Positions 18,345 through 26,734 are shown, numbered from the stretch's first letter. The stretch is DNA of 30,812 nt from Bacteroidetes bacterium UBA5697 (GCA_002420145.1 DIHL01000007.1:1-30812); one strand, 5' to 3'. Notes: a model not told the origin generated them from the sequence alone. Translations and numbers: made by a program.

Positions 18345-18559
18345 TTCCTGTTTTTGTTTTCTAGTTTGCTTAATTTTATGTCGATGTAAACCAAATAACC
18401 AATCAAACACATAAAGATGATTGAGATTACAGTTATCACTACATAAATTTTCCCTTCACTTCTAAAAGTGTCTGCCATTTCTGGTCCTGCTACTTCCTGA
18501 GCTTTTCCCAAAAAAGGCATTAATAAACTTGCTAAAAATATTATTATTCTATTGTTCAT
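18335..18559 (-). CDS. ccmD: CcmD-like small membrane protein
   Basis: This 74-residue protein has an N-terminal signal-like hydrophobic segment (MNNRIIIFLASLLMPFLGKAQ), a short periplasmic stretch, then one membrane helix (KIYVVITVISIIFMCLIGYLVYIDIKL) with a charged tail. CcmD proteins stabilise the CcmABC complex and help release holo-CcmE. They are poorly conserved, so the call depends on size, topology and position. The gene starts inside ccmC (11-base overlap) and precedes ccmE. Confidence 0.8.
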   Translation of the reverse strand: MNNRIIIFLASLLMPFLGKAQEVAGPEMADTFRSEGKIYVVITVISIIFMCLIGYLVYIDIKLSKLENKNRNTN

Positions 18560-19232
18560 TTTCTTTATGTGTTAAAATGGCTAATCGTTTTTTTACATCT
18601 AAAATCCAAAGACTTAATAATACCCAACCAATAACCGCTGGATAAAATACTAATCGCATATTACTATCTAAATCATATTTTCCAAAAGCAGGATTTCCTC
18701 CATTTCCAGGATGTAATGAATCTGTTAATCTTGGTAAAATCATAATGAATACAAACATCATCACAAAAGCAAAAATATTATACACTGCGGCAATACGTGC
18801 ACGTTTTTGTTCATCATCGATAGAACTTCGTAAAATAAAATATGCTAAGTAAATTAATACCGCTATCGCAACTCCATTTAATTTTGGATCTTGAAAAGTC
18901 CACCAAGTGCCCCAAGTAAATTTAGCCCACATACAGCCAGTTAACAAACCTGGCAAAGCAAAAAACAAGCCTGTTTGAGCAGCTTGATTACTGATGATAT
19001 CTGACTGCAAATCGTTTTTAGATAATTGTTTTATAGCATAAACCACAGAATATCCCATTTGAAATAGCATAGCAAACCAAATAGGAACATGATAAAATAA
19101 ATTACGAATCGTTTCATTTAAAATATCTAAATGAGGAACAGGCCCTAGCATTCCCAACACTAAAGTGTAAAGAATTAAGAGAGCTGAGAGTATTTTCCAC
19201 CATTTTATCATATCAATTTTTATTCTTTCCAA
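18549..19232 (-). CDS. ccmC: Heme exporter/handling protein CcmC
   Basis: This 227-residue integral membrane protein of the CcmC/CcsA family has about six membrane helices. The heme-handling tryptophan-rich segment is CMWAKFTWGTWWTFQDPKLN, and the likely axial histidines are in LFYHVPIWF and DSLHPGNGGNP. CcmC loads heme onto CcmE in the periplasm. The gene overlaps ccmB upstream by 13 bases and ccmD downstream by 11, indicating tight translational coupling. MIKWW seven residues in is a possible alternative start. The length is close to other bacterial CcmC proteins. Confidence 0.93.
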   Translation of the reverse strand: MERIKIDMIKWWKILSALLILYTLVLGMLGPVPHLDILNETIRNLFYHVPIWFAMLFQMGYSVVYAIKQLSKNDLQSDIISNQAAQTGLFFALPGLLTGCMWAKFTWGTWWTFQDPKLNGVAIAVLIYLAYFILRSSIDDEQKRARIAAVYNIFAFVMMFVFIMILPRLTDSLHPGNGGNPAFGKYDLDSNMRLVFYPAVIGWVLLSLWILDVKKRLAILTHKENEQ

Positions 19233-19879
19233 AGGTAATTAAATAATAGCGTTGCCAAAGCAACCACTACAAAATTTAGCATTATTAAGATTAATAAATA
19301 CTTATAACTCACACTCCATGCTAAACCATCAATAGCGTGTTTGCTCAATTTCACAGAAACTAACAATAACGGCATTAACACAGGGAAACTTAAAATAGCC
19401 ATTAAACTAATATTATTATTAGCTTTTGAGGCAATAGCGCTCATTAAACTTAATATACCTGAAAATGCAGAAGAGCTGAAAATTAGAGCCAACAAAAACA
19501 TTCCCATATCTTGCACCATACTGCCCACAAACCAAGAGTAAAAGAAAAAGGTCAATAAGCTTAAAACTGCCATCAAAATCATATTGTACATGATTTTGCT
19601 TAAAATAAATTGGCGTGGATGATAGTATAAATAGTTATACAATCCCTTGCCTTTAATTTCTTGCATAAAGCTTTTGCTAGACACATTAACCGATATAAAC
19701 ATGAAAATGGTCCAAAATAACGCGTTCCAAACAGTAGGATGAATGATTTTTTTGAAAGATAAAGCCGAAATAAAAACTGTAGCCACTATATAAACTAAAA
19801 TTCCGGCAAGAGTTGACTTTTGCCGGAATTCTAGTAAAAATTCTTTCTTAATTAATTGAGATAATAATTGGCTATTCAT
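19220..19879 (-). CDS. ccmB: Heme exporter ABC permease CcmB
   Basis: This 219-residue protein has six predicted membrane helices and the CcmB opening (LIKKEFLLEFRQKSTLAGIL), followed by FMFISVNVSSKSFMQEIKGKGLYNYLYYHP and ILSFPVLMPLLLVSV. CcmB is the membrane part of the CcmAB ATP-driven step that frees holo-CcmE from CcmC. The ATPase CcmA is not adjacent and must be encoded elsewhere if present. This is the first gene of the seven-gene minus-strand run. Its early coding region contains a perfect 11-bp inverted repeat, listed separately. Confidence 0.92.
   Translation of the reverse strand: MNSQLLSQLIKKEFLLEFRQKSTLAGILVYIVATVFISALSFKKIIHPTVWNALFWTIFMFISVNVSSKSFMQEIKGKGLYNYLYYHPRQFILSKIMYNMILMAVLSLLTFFFYSWFVGSMVQDMGMFLLALIFSSSAFSGILSLMSAIASKANNNISLMAILSFPVLMPLLLVSVKLSKHAIDGLAWSVSYKYLLILIMLNFVVVALATLLFNYLWKE
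19799..19830. repeat. Perfect 11-bp hairpin inside the ccmB coding region
   Basis: AATTCCGGCAA (19799-19809) and TTGCCGGAATT (19820-19830) are exact reverse complements across a 10-nt loop. They lie about 50-80 bases into the ccmB reading frame. The CCGG-containing stem is unusually GC-rich for this region and would fold stably in the mRNA. Confidence 0.75.
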
Positions 19880-19880
19880 G

Positions 19881-19900
19881 AGAGCGCAAATTTACGCTCT
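19881..19900. repeat. Short inverted repeat upstream of ccmB
   Basis: AGAGCG (19881-19886) and CGCTCT (19895-19900) pair across eight bases, directly next to the ccmB start and within the 40-base gap after the type B CTD gene. There is no T-run on the minus strand, so terminator activity is weak at best. It could be a small operator. Confidence 0.35.
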
Positions 19901-19919
19901 ATAACTGAAAATCCCAATT

Positions 19920-22900
19920 TTATCGCATTAATTGAACATAGCCTTTGTAAGTGTTAGGTGTTGCTTCAGGAACACTTAAAATAAAGAAATACGTGCCGTC
20001 ATTGAATCCGCCACCATTCCAATCATTCTTGTAATTATCCTGCTCAAAAATCTTCTTACCCCAACGGTTAAAAATTGTTAAGTTATTATTTCCAAACACT
20101 TCTAAGTTTTTAAACTTTAAAAAATCGTTCGCGTTGTCTCCATTTGGTGTAAATACATTTGGTACCTCAATAAGAGCATCAACCACATAATTTACAACGG
20201 CAGTATCCATACATCCATTTGAACCAGTTACAATTAAAACAACTGGAAAAGTTCCTGCTGTTGAATAAGCATGAGTTACTGGATTACCACTTGCTCCATT
20301 TCCATCTCCAAAAGTCCAAACTGTAGTTGTAATAGACCCTGAAGCAATTGTAGAAGTGCTAGTGAAATTTATTAATTGTCCGGGAATAACAGGAGATGGA
20401 GGAGTTGCCGTGAAACTTGCCACTGGAACAATATCATCAACAACCGTAGCGGAACTAACTGCAATACATCCTTGCGAATCAGTCATTGTTACTGTAACAA
20501 CTCCCGAATTACAAACTATTGTAGAATCTCCAATAAATGAAGTACTATTTGACCAACTATATGTGAAAGGAGTAAATGAAGATGTTCCTACAGCAGTAAT
20601 TTCAGAGCATTCACTTGGACAAATTGTATAATCTGGTGAAGATACCGATACCGAAGGACTAGATTTAACAGTTGCAACCGTTGTAGTTCCTGTACATAAA
20701 TTTTGATCGGTTACTAAAACTGTATAAATACCTTGATTTGGTGTCGTAGCAGTTGATGAAGTTCCCAAGGCTGAAGGTGTCCAAGAATAAGTATATGCTG
20801 GTGTGCCACCAGTTACTGTTGGTGTTAATGTTGCATTTAATCCATTACAGAATATGATTGGTGTGCTCGACATAGTTACTGTTGGATTAGCAGCAGCCAC
20901 AACTGTACATGAATTAGATATAGTACTTACACAACCTGATGCATTATTTGTAACTTGAAGTGTGAGCACTGTTGGGCTAGTAATTGTTAACGAGCTAGCA
21001 TTTGAACCATTGCTCCAAGTATAAGTATAAGCACCTGTTGGAGAAAAAGATGTAACTCCCACTGTTGCTGATGAACCAGAACACATACCCACTGACGTTG
21101 GAATAACAACAGTTGGTGTAGGATTAATGTTAACATTGATAGTTTGTGTTGCAATACAGTTATTTGCATCCACTGTTACAGAATAAACACCTCCAACATT
21201 TACAGTGGTTGTTTGTGCTGTGCCTCCATTTGACCAACTATAACTAGTAGCCCCAGAAATTGAAGCAGTTAATGTTGATGTGCCAGTACCGCAAATAGAT
21301 ACAGGATTAGATGTAATACCAACGGTTGGTGAAGCTGTAGATATAGTAAATGTTGTTGATCCTGTACAACCATTTACATCTGTTACCGTAACCGTTTTTA
21401 CACCTCCAGTAAGAGCAGCAGTTGGTGTATTAATAGGGCCTGGACTCCAAGTATAGGTTGAATAAGCGGGCATGCCTGCTAAAGGTGCATTTAAAGATAA
21501 AGTAGTACTAGTAGCTGGCGAACAATAATTTAATGGACCAAATACCACTGGAACTGGATTAGGGAATACCTGAATGGTATCTGAAGATGATTTAAAACAA
21601 CCTGTTTTTTTAACCGTAACATAATAAACGCCTGTTGCATTAGCTGTAGTAGAACAACCACTTGCTCCGTTACTCCAATACACATTATCATATGCTGCAC
21701 AGTTTGTTAAAGTTAAGGTAGCACCTGGTGTAGCACAAACAGTACCTGCTGGCGAAGTAGCCAACGTAGGCTGAGGAACGACCAAGTTTTCTATTTTAAT
21801 AAAATAAGTAGCTGATGAGGATAATGGAGGTGTGCCATTATCAGTACCAGTAATCACAACTGTATGAACTCCAGTTACTGATGGACTAGCAACTACCATC
21901 CAAGCATATGTTGTAGTACCTCCTGCACTTGCAGTAACTCCCAATGGTTGAAAGCTTCCTCCTAAAGATGGAGCACTACCATTAATTGTAATAGATTGAG
22001 TATTTTCTGGTGCTAAAAAAGTAGTTGTATAAACTAAAGTATCTCCTAAGGCGCATATTCTAATGGTATCTCCACAAGCAGACCCACCACCAGTTGCATC
22101 TTGAATAATCGGAGGCAAATTATTATTTGTACCACAAGTATTAAAGAAATAAGATTTGTTATCTAAAAAAGAAACTCCATCATTTAAACCATAAGGTCCA
22201 TCATAAGAGCCGCCAGCTTGATCAAAACGTCCAATTTGAATAAAATTAGTTCCATCTCCTTTATTTACACCCACTGTAGAAGGTGTTCCCCCGAATCCAC
22301 CAGTTCCACCAGAAGCAGAACCAGTTGTCCATTGCATATCTCCATAACAAAAAGCTACGTTATTGCCATTTGGCAAAATAGGATCAGTACCGTCGGTGAT
22401 AATTAACTGAAAATCATTTAATTTATCCGCCATTGAACTATAATAACCTACATTACTCCATTTTACAATTAAAGCCGTAGCTGTCTTTTTAAAATATGGT
22501 AATCCACTTCCAGCATTTCTTGTATCAACATCGCCCCAAAATGGCGCAACCATTACAAAACCTGGATCTGGAAAAGGATTTGAACTGAATGTAGAATATG
22601 GGCTTCCAAATGAAATGTTCCCATTATTATTAATATAGCAAGAAGTATAAGTTGTTCCATAAAAACAGAAGTTAAATCCTAAAGGAATTAATGCTGTTGA
22701 ACCATCATCATTTCTGTACTGAGGGGCTACTCCAGAGGTAATTGGAACGATTGAAAAAGTGGGATCAACAGGTAACATACATTGACAAGCTCCTGTACTA
22801 GATGTTTTTGCAGATTGCATGCTAACACTAGGATTCACATCTGCCTGCTTACTAATTGGTTGAAGAGAACTATTTGGTCCGTTTATGAATTTATAATTAG

Positions 22901-23024
22901 CATTAGAAATTAACTTTCCGCTTGCTTTTAAATTTTGGTAATTTTGTTCGGTAATAAAGATGGTTTGTGCTTGAGCAAAAATTACTGAAACTAATAGAAT
23001 AAATAATAAATTAAACTTTTTCAT
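19920..23024 (-). CDS. Surface protein with nidogen-like, SprB/PKD and type B C-terminal domains
   Basis: This 1034-residue exported protein starts at the ATG at 23024, giving a clean signal peptide (MKKFNLLFILLVSVIFAQAQ). An ATG nine codons upstream lies inside the predicted promoter -7 box and is rejected. Residues about 95-300 form a nidogen-like (NIDO) domain with ALIPLGFNFCFYGTTYTSCY, VMVAPFWGDVDTRN and NDFQLIITDGTDP. Several Ig/SprB-like modules with tryptophan and paired cysteines follow. A PKD domain is at about 855-935 (VWTFGDGNGASGNPVTHAYS). The final 86 residues are the gliding/type IX type B C-terminal domain (EVPNVFTPNGDNANDF, LTIFNRWGKKIFE, GTYFFILSV). It is probably a secreted adhesin. 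No PorP/SprF partner is adjacent, unlike the larger protein at 4729-13224. Confidence 0.9.
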   Translation of the reverse strand: MKKFNLLFILLVSVIFAQAQTIFITEQNYQNLKASGKLISNANYKFINGPNSSLQPISKQADVNPSVSMQSAKTSSTGACQCMLPVDPTFSIVPITSGVAPQYRNDDGSTALIPLGFNFCFYGTTYTSCYINNNGNISFGSPYSTFSSNPFPDPGFVMVAPFWGDVDTRNAGSGLPYFKKTATALIVKWSNVGYYSSMADKLNDFQLIITDGTDPILPNGNNVAFCYGDMQWTTGSASGGTGGFGGTPSTVGVNKGDGTNFIQIGRFDQAGGSYDGPYGLNDGVSFLDNKSYFFNTCGTNNNLPPIIQDATGGGSACGDTIRICALGDTLVYTTTFLAPENTQSITINGSAPSLGGSFQPLGVTASAGGTTTYAWMVVASPSVTGVHTVVITGTDNGTPPLSSSATYFIKIENLVVPQPTLATSPAGTVCATPGATLTLTNCAAYDNVYWSNGASGCSTTANATGVYYVTVKKTGCFKSSSDTIQVFPNPVPVVFGPLNYCSPATSTTLSLNAPLAGMPAYSTYTWSPGPINTPTAALTGGVKTVTVTDVNGCTGSTTFTISTASPTVGITSNPVSICGTGTSTLTASISGATSYSWSNGGTAQTTTVNVGGVYSVTVDANNCIATQTINVNINPTPTVVIPTSVGMCSGSSATVGVTSFSPTGAYTYTWSNGSNASSLTITSPTVLTLQVTNNASGCVSTISNSCTVVAAANPTVTMSSTPIIFCNGLNATLTPTVTGGTPAYTYSWTPSALGTSSTATTPNQGIYTVLVTDQNLCTGTTTVATVKSSPSVSVSSPDYTICPSECSEITAVGTSSFTPFTYSWSNSTSFIGDSTIVCNSGVVTVTMTDSQGCIAVSSATVVDDIVPVASFTATPPSPVIPGQLINFTSTSTIASGSITTTVWTFGDGNGASGNPVTHAYSTAGTFPVVLIVTGSNGCMDTAVVNYVVDALIEVPNVFTPNGDNANDFLKFKNLEVFGNNNLTIFNRWGKKIFEQDNYKNDWNGGGFNDGTYFFILSVPEATPNTYKGYVQLMR

Positions 23025-23048
23025 TGTACAATGGTTTTTATAGAATAC

Positions 23049-23079
23049 CAAACATAATGTTTATTCAACGCAAATCCAA
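23049..23079 (-). promoter_or_regulatory. Bacteroidota-type promoter for the 1034-residue surface protein
   Basis: On the minus strand a TTGG box (23076-23079) is followed after exactly 19 bases by TATGTTTG (23049-23056), matching the Bacteroidota -33/-7 consensus TTTG-N19-TANNTTTG. Transcription would start a few bases downstream, near 23043. That places the longer ATG (23051) inside the promoter and supports the start at 23024. Confidence 0.65.
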
Positions 23080-23104
23080 TTTATTCAATAATTAATCCGC
23101 TATC

Positions 23105-23671
23105 ATGAATAAACTATTTATAGTCCTTTTTTTAATTGCATCTGTCATTTTTCTTTATGCTTTTATCAGTAAAAAGGGCAAGCCAACGTCATCTATCCAC
23201 CAATTTAAAGCAAAAACACTTGAAGGTGATGATTTTGATTTCGTTCAATTAAAGGGTAAAAAAATATTAATTGTCAATACTGCCAGCAAATGTGGTTTTA
23301 CTCCTCAGTACAAAGAATTAGAGGAGTTATACCAAAAGTATAAAGACCAAAATTTTACTATTATAGGATTTCCATGTAATCAGTTTGGTGGTCAAGAACC
23401 AGGAAATAGCTCCGAAATACATGATTTTTGTACCAAAAACTATGGCGTTACATTTTTAATGATGGAAAAAGTAAATGTAAAAGGTGATAGTATTTCTGAT
23501 ATTTACAAATGGCTAACCAATAAAGAACAAAACGGAGTGATGAGCAGTTCTGTAAAATGGAATTTTCAAAAATACATGATTGATGAAAATGGATTTTTAG
23601 TAGATTATGCTATGTCTTTTAAAAGTCCGCTTTCTTCTAAAATTACCAAGTGGATTGAGGGGAAGAAATAA
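23105..23671 (+). CDS. Glutathione peroxidase family thiol peroxidase
   Basis: This 188-residue protein has an N-terminal membrane anchor or signal (LFIVLFLIASVIFLYAFI), so the enzyme faces the periplasm or is membrane-tethered. The catalytic tetrad is present: Cys63 in NTASKCGFT (cysteine, not selenocysteine), Gln97 in FGGQEPG, Trp152 in VKWNF and a nearby Asn. Cys109 in IHDFCTKNYGVTF matches the resolving cysteine of thioredoxin-dependent members, so reduction by thioredoxin-like proteins is more likely than by glutathione. It reduces hydrogen peroxide and lipid hydroperoxides. It is divergent from the surface protein gene (81 bases between the starts) and convergent with the dehydrogenase gene. 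Confidence 0.93.
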   Translation: MNKLFIVLFLIASVIFLYAFISKKGKPTSSIHQFKAKTLEGDDFDFVQLKGKKILIVNTASKCGFTPQYKELEELYQKYKDQNFTIIGFPCNQFGGQEPGNSSEIHDFCTKNYGVTFLMMEKVNVKGDSISDIYKWLTNKEQNGVMSSSVKWNFQKYMIDENGFLVDYAMSFKSPLSSKITKWIEGKK

Positions 23672-23675
23672 TGCG

Positions 23676-23734
23676 GTCACCCTGAACTTGATTCAGGGTC
23701 TCGTTAGATGCGTGATCTCTCGCCTTGGCGTGAC
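23676..23734. repeat. Intergenic REP-like palindromic element
   Basis: The 73-base gap between two convergent genes is filled by a compact structured element. It has GTCAC (23676-23680) and GTGAC (23730-23734) at the ends, an 8-bp hairpin ACCCTGAA/TTCAGGGT (23679-23686, 23692-23699) and a small hairpin CGCCTTGGCG (23721-23730). It is much richer in G+C than its surroundings. Sequences of this kind occur as dispersed intergenic repeats in Bacteroidota genomes. There is no T-run, but it may help end transcription from both sides. Confidence 0.6.
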
Positions 23735-23744
23735 AGCTTAACCC

Positions 23745-24497
23745 TTACCTCAACACTGTGGTTGCATTTGCCTGAATAGTAGGCATAATAATTACATCAT
23801 TAATATTCACATGAGCTGGACGAGATGCCATCCAATAAATAGTTTCGGCAATATCTTCTGGTTTTAAAGGCTGAATATTTTCATATACTTTTCTAGCTCT
23901 TTCTTCATCACCATCAAAACGCACAATACTAAACTCTGTTTCAACCATTCCTGGGTTTACGGCAGAAACTTTAATGCCATGAGGTAATAAATCAATACGC
24001 ATGCCCTTATTTAAAGCATCAACCGCATGCTTGGTGGCACAATATATATTTCCGTTAGCATATACTTCTTTACCTGCAATAGAACCCAAATTGATGATAT
24101 GCCCTCCGTTTTTGTTCTCAATTAAAATTTTAGCCACATGTTTAGTAACATACAACAAACCTTTGATATTAGTATCAATCATTTGTTCCCAATGCGCTAA
24201 TTTACCGTCTTGTATAGGCGCTAGTCCTGCTGCTAAACCAGCATTATTAACTAATACATCTATCTTTTTAAATTCTGAAGGAATTGAATTAATTGCCGCT
24301 TCCACTTGTTTTTCATCTCTCACGTCAAAACATAAATTCAATACCTTTACCGAATATTGTTTTGTTAAAAACGCGTTTAACTCCTCTAATCGTTCTTGTC
24401 GGCGTCCCGTAATGATTAAATCATATCCATGTTTGGCAAATTCAATTGCTGTTGATTTTCCAATGCCTGAAGTGGCTCCTGTAATTAATGCGATCAT
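23745..24497 (-). CDS. Short-chain dehydrogenase/reductase (YdfG-like)
   Basis: This 250-residue classical SDR has the cofactor motif TGATSGIG (6-13), NNAG (84-87), Asn110, and catalytic Ser139, Tyr152 and Lys156 (IYCATKHA). Arg32-Arg33 after the second beta strand suggests NADP(H). The sequence NPGMVETEFS and overall fit place it near YdfG, which oxidises L-allo-threonine and 3-hydroxy acids, but the substrate is not certain. It is cytoplasmic and monocistronic. It is flanked by a GC-rich intergenic repeat on each side (23676-23734 and about 24621-24660). Confidence 0.92.
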   Translation of the reverse strand: MIALITGATSGIGKSTAIEFAKHGYDLIITGRRQERLEELNAFLTKQYSVKVLNLCFDVRDEKQVEAAINSIPSEFKKIDVLVNNAGLAAGLAPIQDGKLAHWEQMIDTNIKGLLYVTKHVAKILIENKNGGHIINLGSIAGKEVYANGNIYCATKHAVDALNKGMRIDLLPHGIKVSAVNPGMVETEFSIVRFDGDEERARKVYENIQPLKPEDIAETIYWMASRPAHVNINDVIIMPTIQANATTVLR

Positions 24498-24620
24498 AAG
24501 CTTAAAACAATAAAGCCTAAATATAAAACATTCATCGTTTATAAAATTTAAATGGGTAAAAAATTGATTTAAAATTTATAAGTATATTTATGCAACTCTT
24601 TTTTTGAGGAAGGTTTTAAT

Positions 24621-24660
24621 GTTCTCGACTTCGCTCGAACTGACATATCGTGTTAGTGTG
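24621..24660. repeat. GC-rich intergenic segment with GTTC...GAAC ends
   Basis: The 188-base gap between the divergent dehydrogenase and ricT genes is AT-rich except for this block, which begins GTTCTCGACTTCGCTCGAAC (24621-24640) and can fold as an imperfect hairpin. Similar CGA-rich segments are dispersed in Bacteroidota genomes. I see no other clear signal in the gap. Confidence 0.4.
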
Positions 24661-24685
24661 GCTGGTTGACTAAATATATATAAAT

Positions 24686-26203
24686 ATGGCATGTGGTAGT
24701 TGCTCAACTGGGCAAGATAAAAATAGCGGAATCCCCGCAGGATGCAACAACAACGGTTCTTGTGGAACTGGCGGCGGATGTAATAAATTAAACGTATTTG
24801 ATTGGTTAGGAAACATGAGTTTGCCTGAAGGTCAAGCTCCCTGCGATGTTGTGGAAATTAGATTTAAAAATTCACGAAAAGAATTTTACCGTAACGTTAA
24901 TAATCTAACCTTGAATGTTGGAGATATTGTAGCTACGGAGTCTTCTCCCGGACATGATATTGGGGTGGTTTCTATCACTGGCGAATTAGTGCGTCTTCAA
25001 TTAAAAAAGAAAAACGTAAATTATAATAGCGAAGAGATTAAAAAAATATACCGTAAGGCAAAGCAACAAGACATTGATAAATGGAAAGAAGCTCAAGCTT
25101 TAGAAGTGGAAACCATGTTTAAATCTAGAACACTAGCTTTAAAATTAGGTTTGCAAATGAAAATTAGTGATGTAGAGTTTCAAGGAGACAAAAGCAAAGC
25201 AATTTTTTATTATACCGCAGATGGACGAGTAGATTTTAGAGAATTGATTAAAGTAATGGCAGATGAGTTTAAAGTGCGAATTGAAATGCGCCAAATTGGA
25301 GCAAGGCAAGAAGCAGCTCGTTTAGGCGCCATTGGATCTTGTGGAAGAGAATTATGTTGTTCTACTTGGTTAAATGATTTTAGAACTGTTTCAACCTCTG
25401 CGGCTCGTTACCAACAACTATCTTTAAATCCCTTAAAATTAGCTGGACAATGTGGTAAATTAAAATGCTGTTTAAACTACGAGTTGGATAGCTACCAAGA
25501 TGCCTTAAAAGAATTTCCAGAAATTGATAACAGACGTTTAGCAACTGAAAAAGGCTTTGCTTTTCATCAAAAGACAGATATTTTTAAACGCATTATTTGG
25601 TGGAGTTATACAAGCGAACCAGATGTATTTGTTCCATTATCTATTGCTCGTACTAAAGAAATTTTTAAGTTAAATGCAGAAGGACAAAAGCCTGCTGATT
25701 TATTAGAACCAAAGCAATACAAAGAATTAGAAGTAGTAAAACAACCAGATTACGAAAACGTAGTTGGGCAAGATTCGTTAACGCGTTTTGATAGTTTGAA
25801 AAAGAAAAATAACAAACCAAAACACCATAACAATAATCGCAAACCAAATCAGGCAGGTTCAGATGTTAAGAATACGGGAGAAGGAACTCCTAATAAAGAA
25901 AGACCAATTCAGCAACATAAGCCACATCATAATAATAAACCATCACGTCCTGGTGTGACTAATCAAGATAAACAAACTAATCCTAATCAAGCTTCAACTG
26001 GCACAGCTCCTAAAAAACCAGTTCACAATCATAAACCAAAAAACCCAAACCAAGGACCTAAACCTCAAAATACTGGCACAGGAGACAGTCCTGGCAATAA
26101 AGCGAATAATCCAAACCAGAATAAACCGCATAACCCAAATCATAAAAAACCAGTTCACAACCATAAACCAAAACCTAAAAATGATAACCCTCCTAAAGAA
26201 TAA
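24686..26203 (+). CDS. ricT: PSP1/RicT-family protein with cysteine-rich N-terminus and basic tail
   Basis: This 505-residue protein has three parts. Residues 1-35 are rich in cysteine and glycine (Cys3, 6, 20, 26, 32). Residues about 45-300 are the PSP1 core, including CDVVEIRFKN, VGDIVATESSPGHDIGVV, CGRELCCSTWLNDF and QCGKLKCCLNYE. From about 365 on the chain is disordered and dominated by Asn, Pro, Lys, His and Gln. It contains the motif KKPVHNHKPK twice, also a 30-base direct repeat in the DNA (about 26,011 and 26,144). In Bacillus, RicT (YaaT) forms an iron-sulfur complex that promotes RNA maturation by RNase Y. The gene overlaps gldH by 23 bases. The core cysteines fit Fe-S binding; the tail may bind RNA or DNA, which is inference. 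Confidence 0.9.
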   Translation: MACGSCSTGQDKNSGIPAGCNNNGSCGTGGGCNKLNVFDWLGNMSLPEGQAPCDVVEIRFKNSRKEFYRNVNNLTLNVGDIVATESSPGHDIGVVSITGELVRLQLKKKNVNYNSEEIKKIYRKAKQQDIDKWKEAQALEVETMFKSRTLALKLGLQMKISDVEFQGDKSKAIFYYTADGRVDFRELIKVMADEFKVRIEMRQIGARQEAARLGAIGSCGRELCCSTWLNDFRTVSTSAARYQQLSLNPLKLAGQCGKLKCCLNYELDSYQDALKEFPEIDNRRLATEKGFAFHQKTDIFKRIIWWSYTSEPDVFVPLSIARTKEIFKLNAEGQKPADLLEPKQYKELEVVKQPDYENVVGQDSLTRFDSLKKKNNKPKHHNNNRKPNQAGSDVKNTGEGTPNKERPIQQHKPHHNNKPSRPGVTNQDKQTNPNQASTGTAPKKPVHNHKPKNPNQGPKPQNTGTGDSPGNKANNPNQNKPHNPNHKKPVHNHKPKPKNDNPPKE

Positions 26204-26669
26204 GATAAGCCTACTAACGGTTTGTATATTTGTATTAAGTATGATGTTTACATCATGTAATAAAAATATAATATTTAGCGAGTACACAAAATTACCCGAA
26301 GAAGGTTGGAAAACTGAAAACAAATTAAAGTTTGAAGTGGATATTAAAGACAATAAACCTTACCATAATGTGTTTTTAAATGTGCGTCATGCCGATTCGT
26401 ATCCTTATAGTAACTTATTTGTGTTTTTAACCACTACCTACCCTGATGGTAAAATAAGTGTGGATACTTTGGAATGTATTTTAGCCAACAAAAAAGGCGA
26501 GTGGCAGGGCGATGGTGCTGGCGATTTATGGGATAATAAAATCCCCTTGAAACAAAATTTAATTTTCCCTCAAGCTGGAAAATACACTTTTAGTTTTGAG
26601 CAAGGCATGCGCACCAACCCATTACCATTAATTTTGGATTTTGGGATGACAGTTGAATTGGCGAAGTAG
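26181..26669 (+). CDS. gldH: Gliding motility lipoprotein GldH
   Basis: This 162-residue lipoprotein has the signal peptide MITLLKNKISLLTVCIFVLSMMFTSC, with lipobox FTSC and lipidated Cys26. The body has the GldH features FSEYTKLPEEGWKTENKLKFEVDIKDNKPYHNVFLNVRH, YPYSNLFVFLTTTYPDGK and the acidic turn GEWQGDGAGDLWDNKIP. GldH is needed for gliding in Flavobacterium johnsoniae and is linked to the type IX secretion and motility machinery. Here it fits with the two type B CTD proteins in the window. The start overlaps the end of ricT by 23 bases, so the two genes are coupled. Confidence 0.92.
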   Translation: MITLLKNKISLLTVCIFVLSMMFTSCNKNIIFSEYTKLPEEGWKTENKLKFEVDIKDNKPYHNVFLNVRHADSYPYSNLFVFLTTTYPDGKISVDTLECILANKKGEWQGDGAGDLWDNKIPLKQNLIFPQAGKYTFSFEQGMRTNPLPLILDFGMTVELAK

Positions 26670-26698
26670 GATTTTGAAAACAATAAGACTATAAAAAC

Positions 26699-26734
26699 CA
26701 TCCTTATCTACCGAATTACGGATAGATAAAGATG
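26699..26734. repeat. Hairpin after gldH, possible terminator
   Basis: TTATCTACCG (26704-26713) pairs with CGG-A-TAGATAA (26719-26729) with one bulged A. CATC (26699-26702) and GATG (26731-26734) extend the stem across one mismatch. It lies 30 bases after the gldH stop. There is no T-run, so the terminator call is tentative. Confidence 0.5.

Noticed and set aside
23022..23051. Upstream ATG at 23051 as the start of the nidogen-like surface protein
   Set aside because: It would add nine residues before the signal peptide and lies inside the predicted -7 promoter box.
24001..24513. 170-codon plus-strand open frame opposite the dehydrogenase
   Set aside because: It is antisense to a full-length SDR with all catalytic residues, and its translation has no recognisable features.
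25994..26353. 119-codon minus-strand open frame across ricT and gldH
   Set aside because: It is the reverse of the low-complexity ricT tail, giving a repetitive hydrophobic translation; ricT and gldH are clear genes on the other strand.
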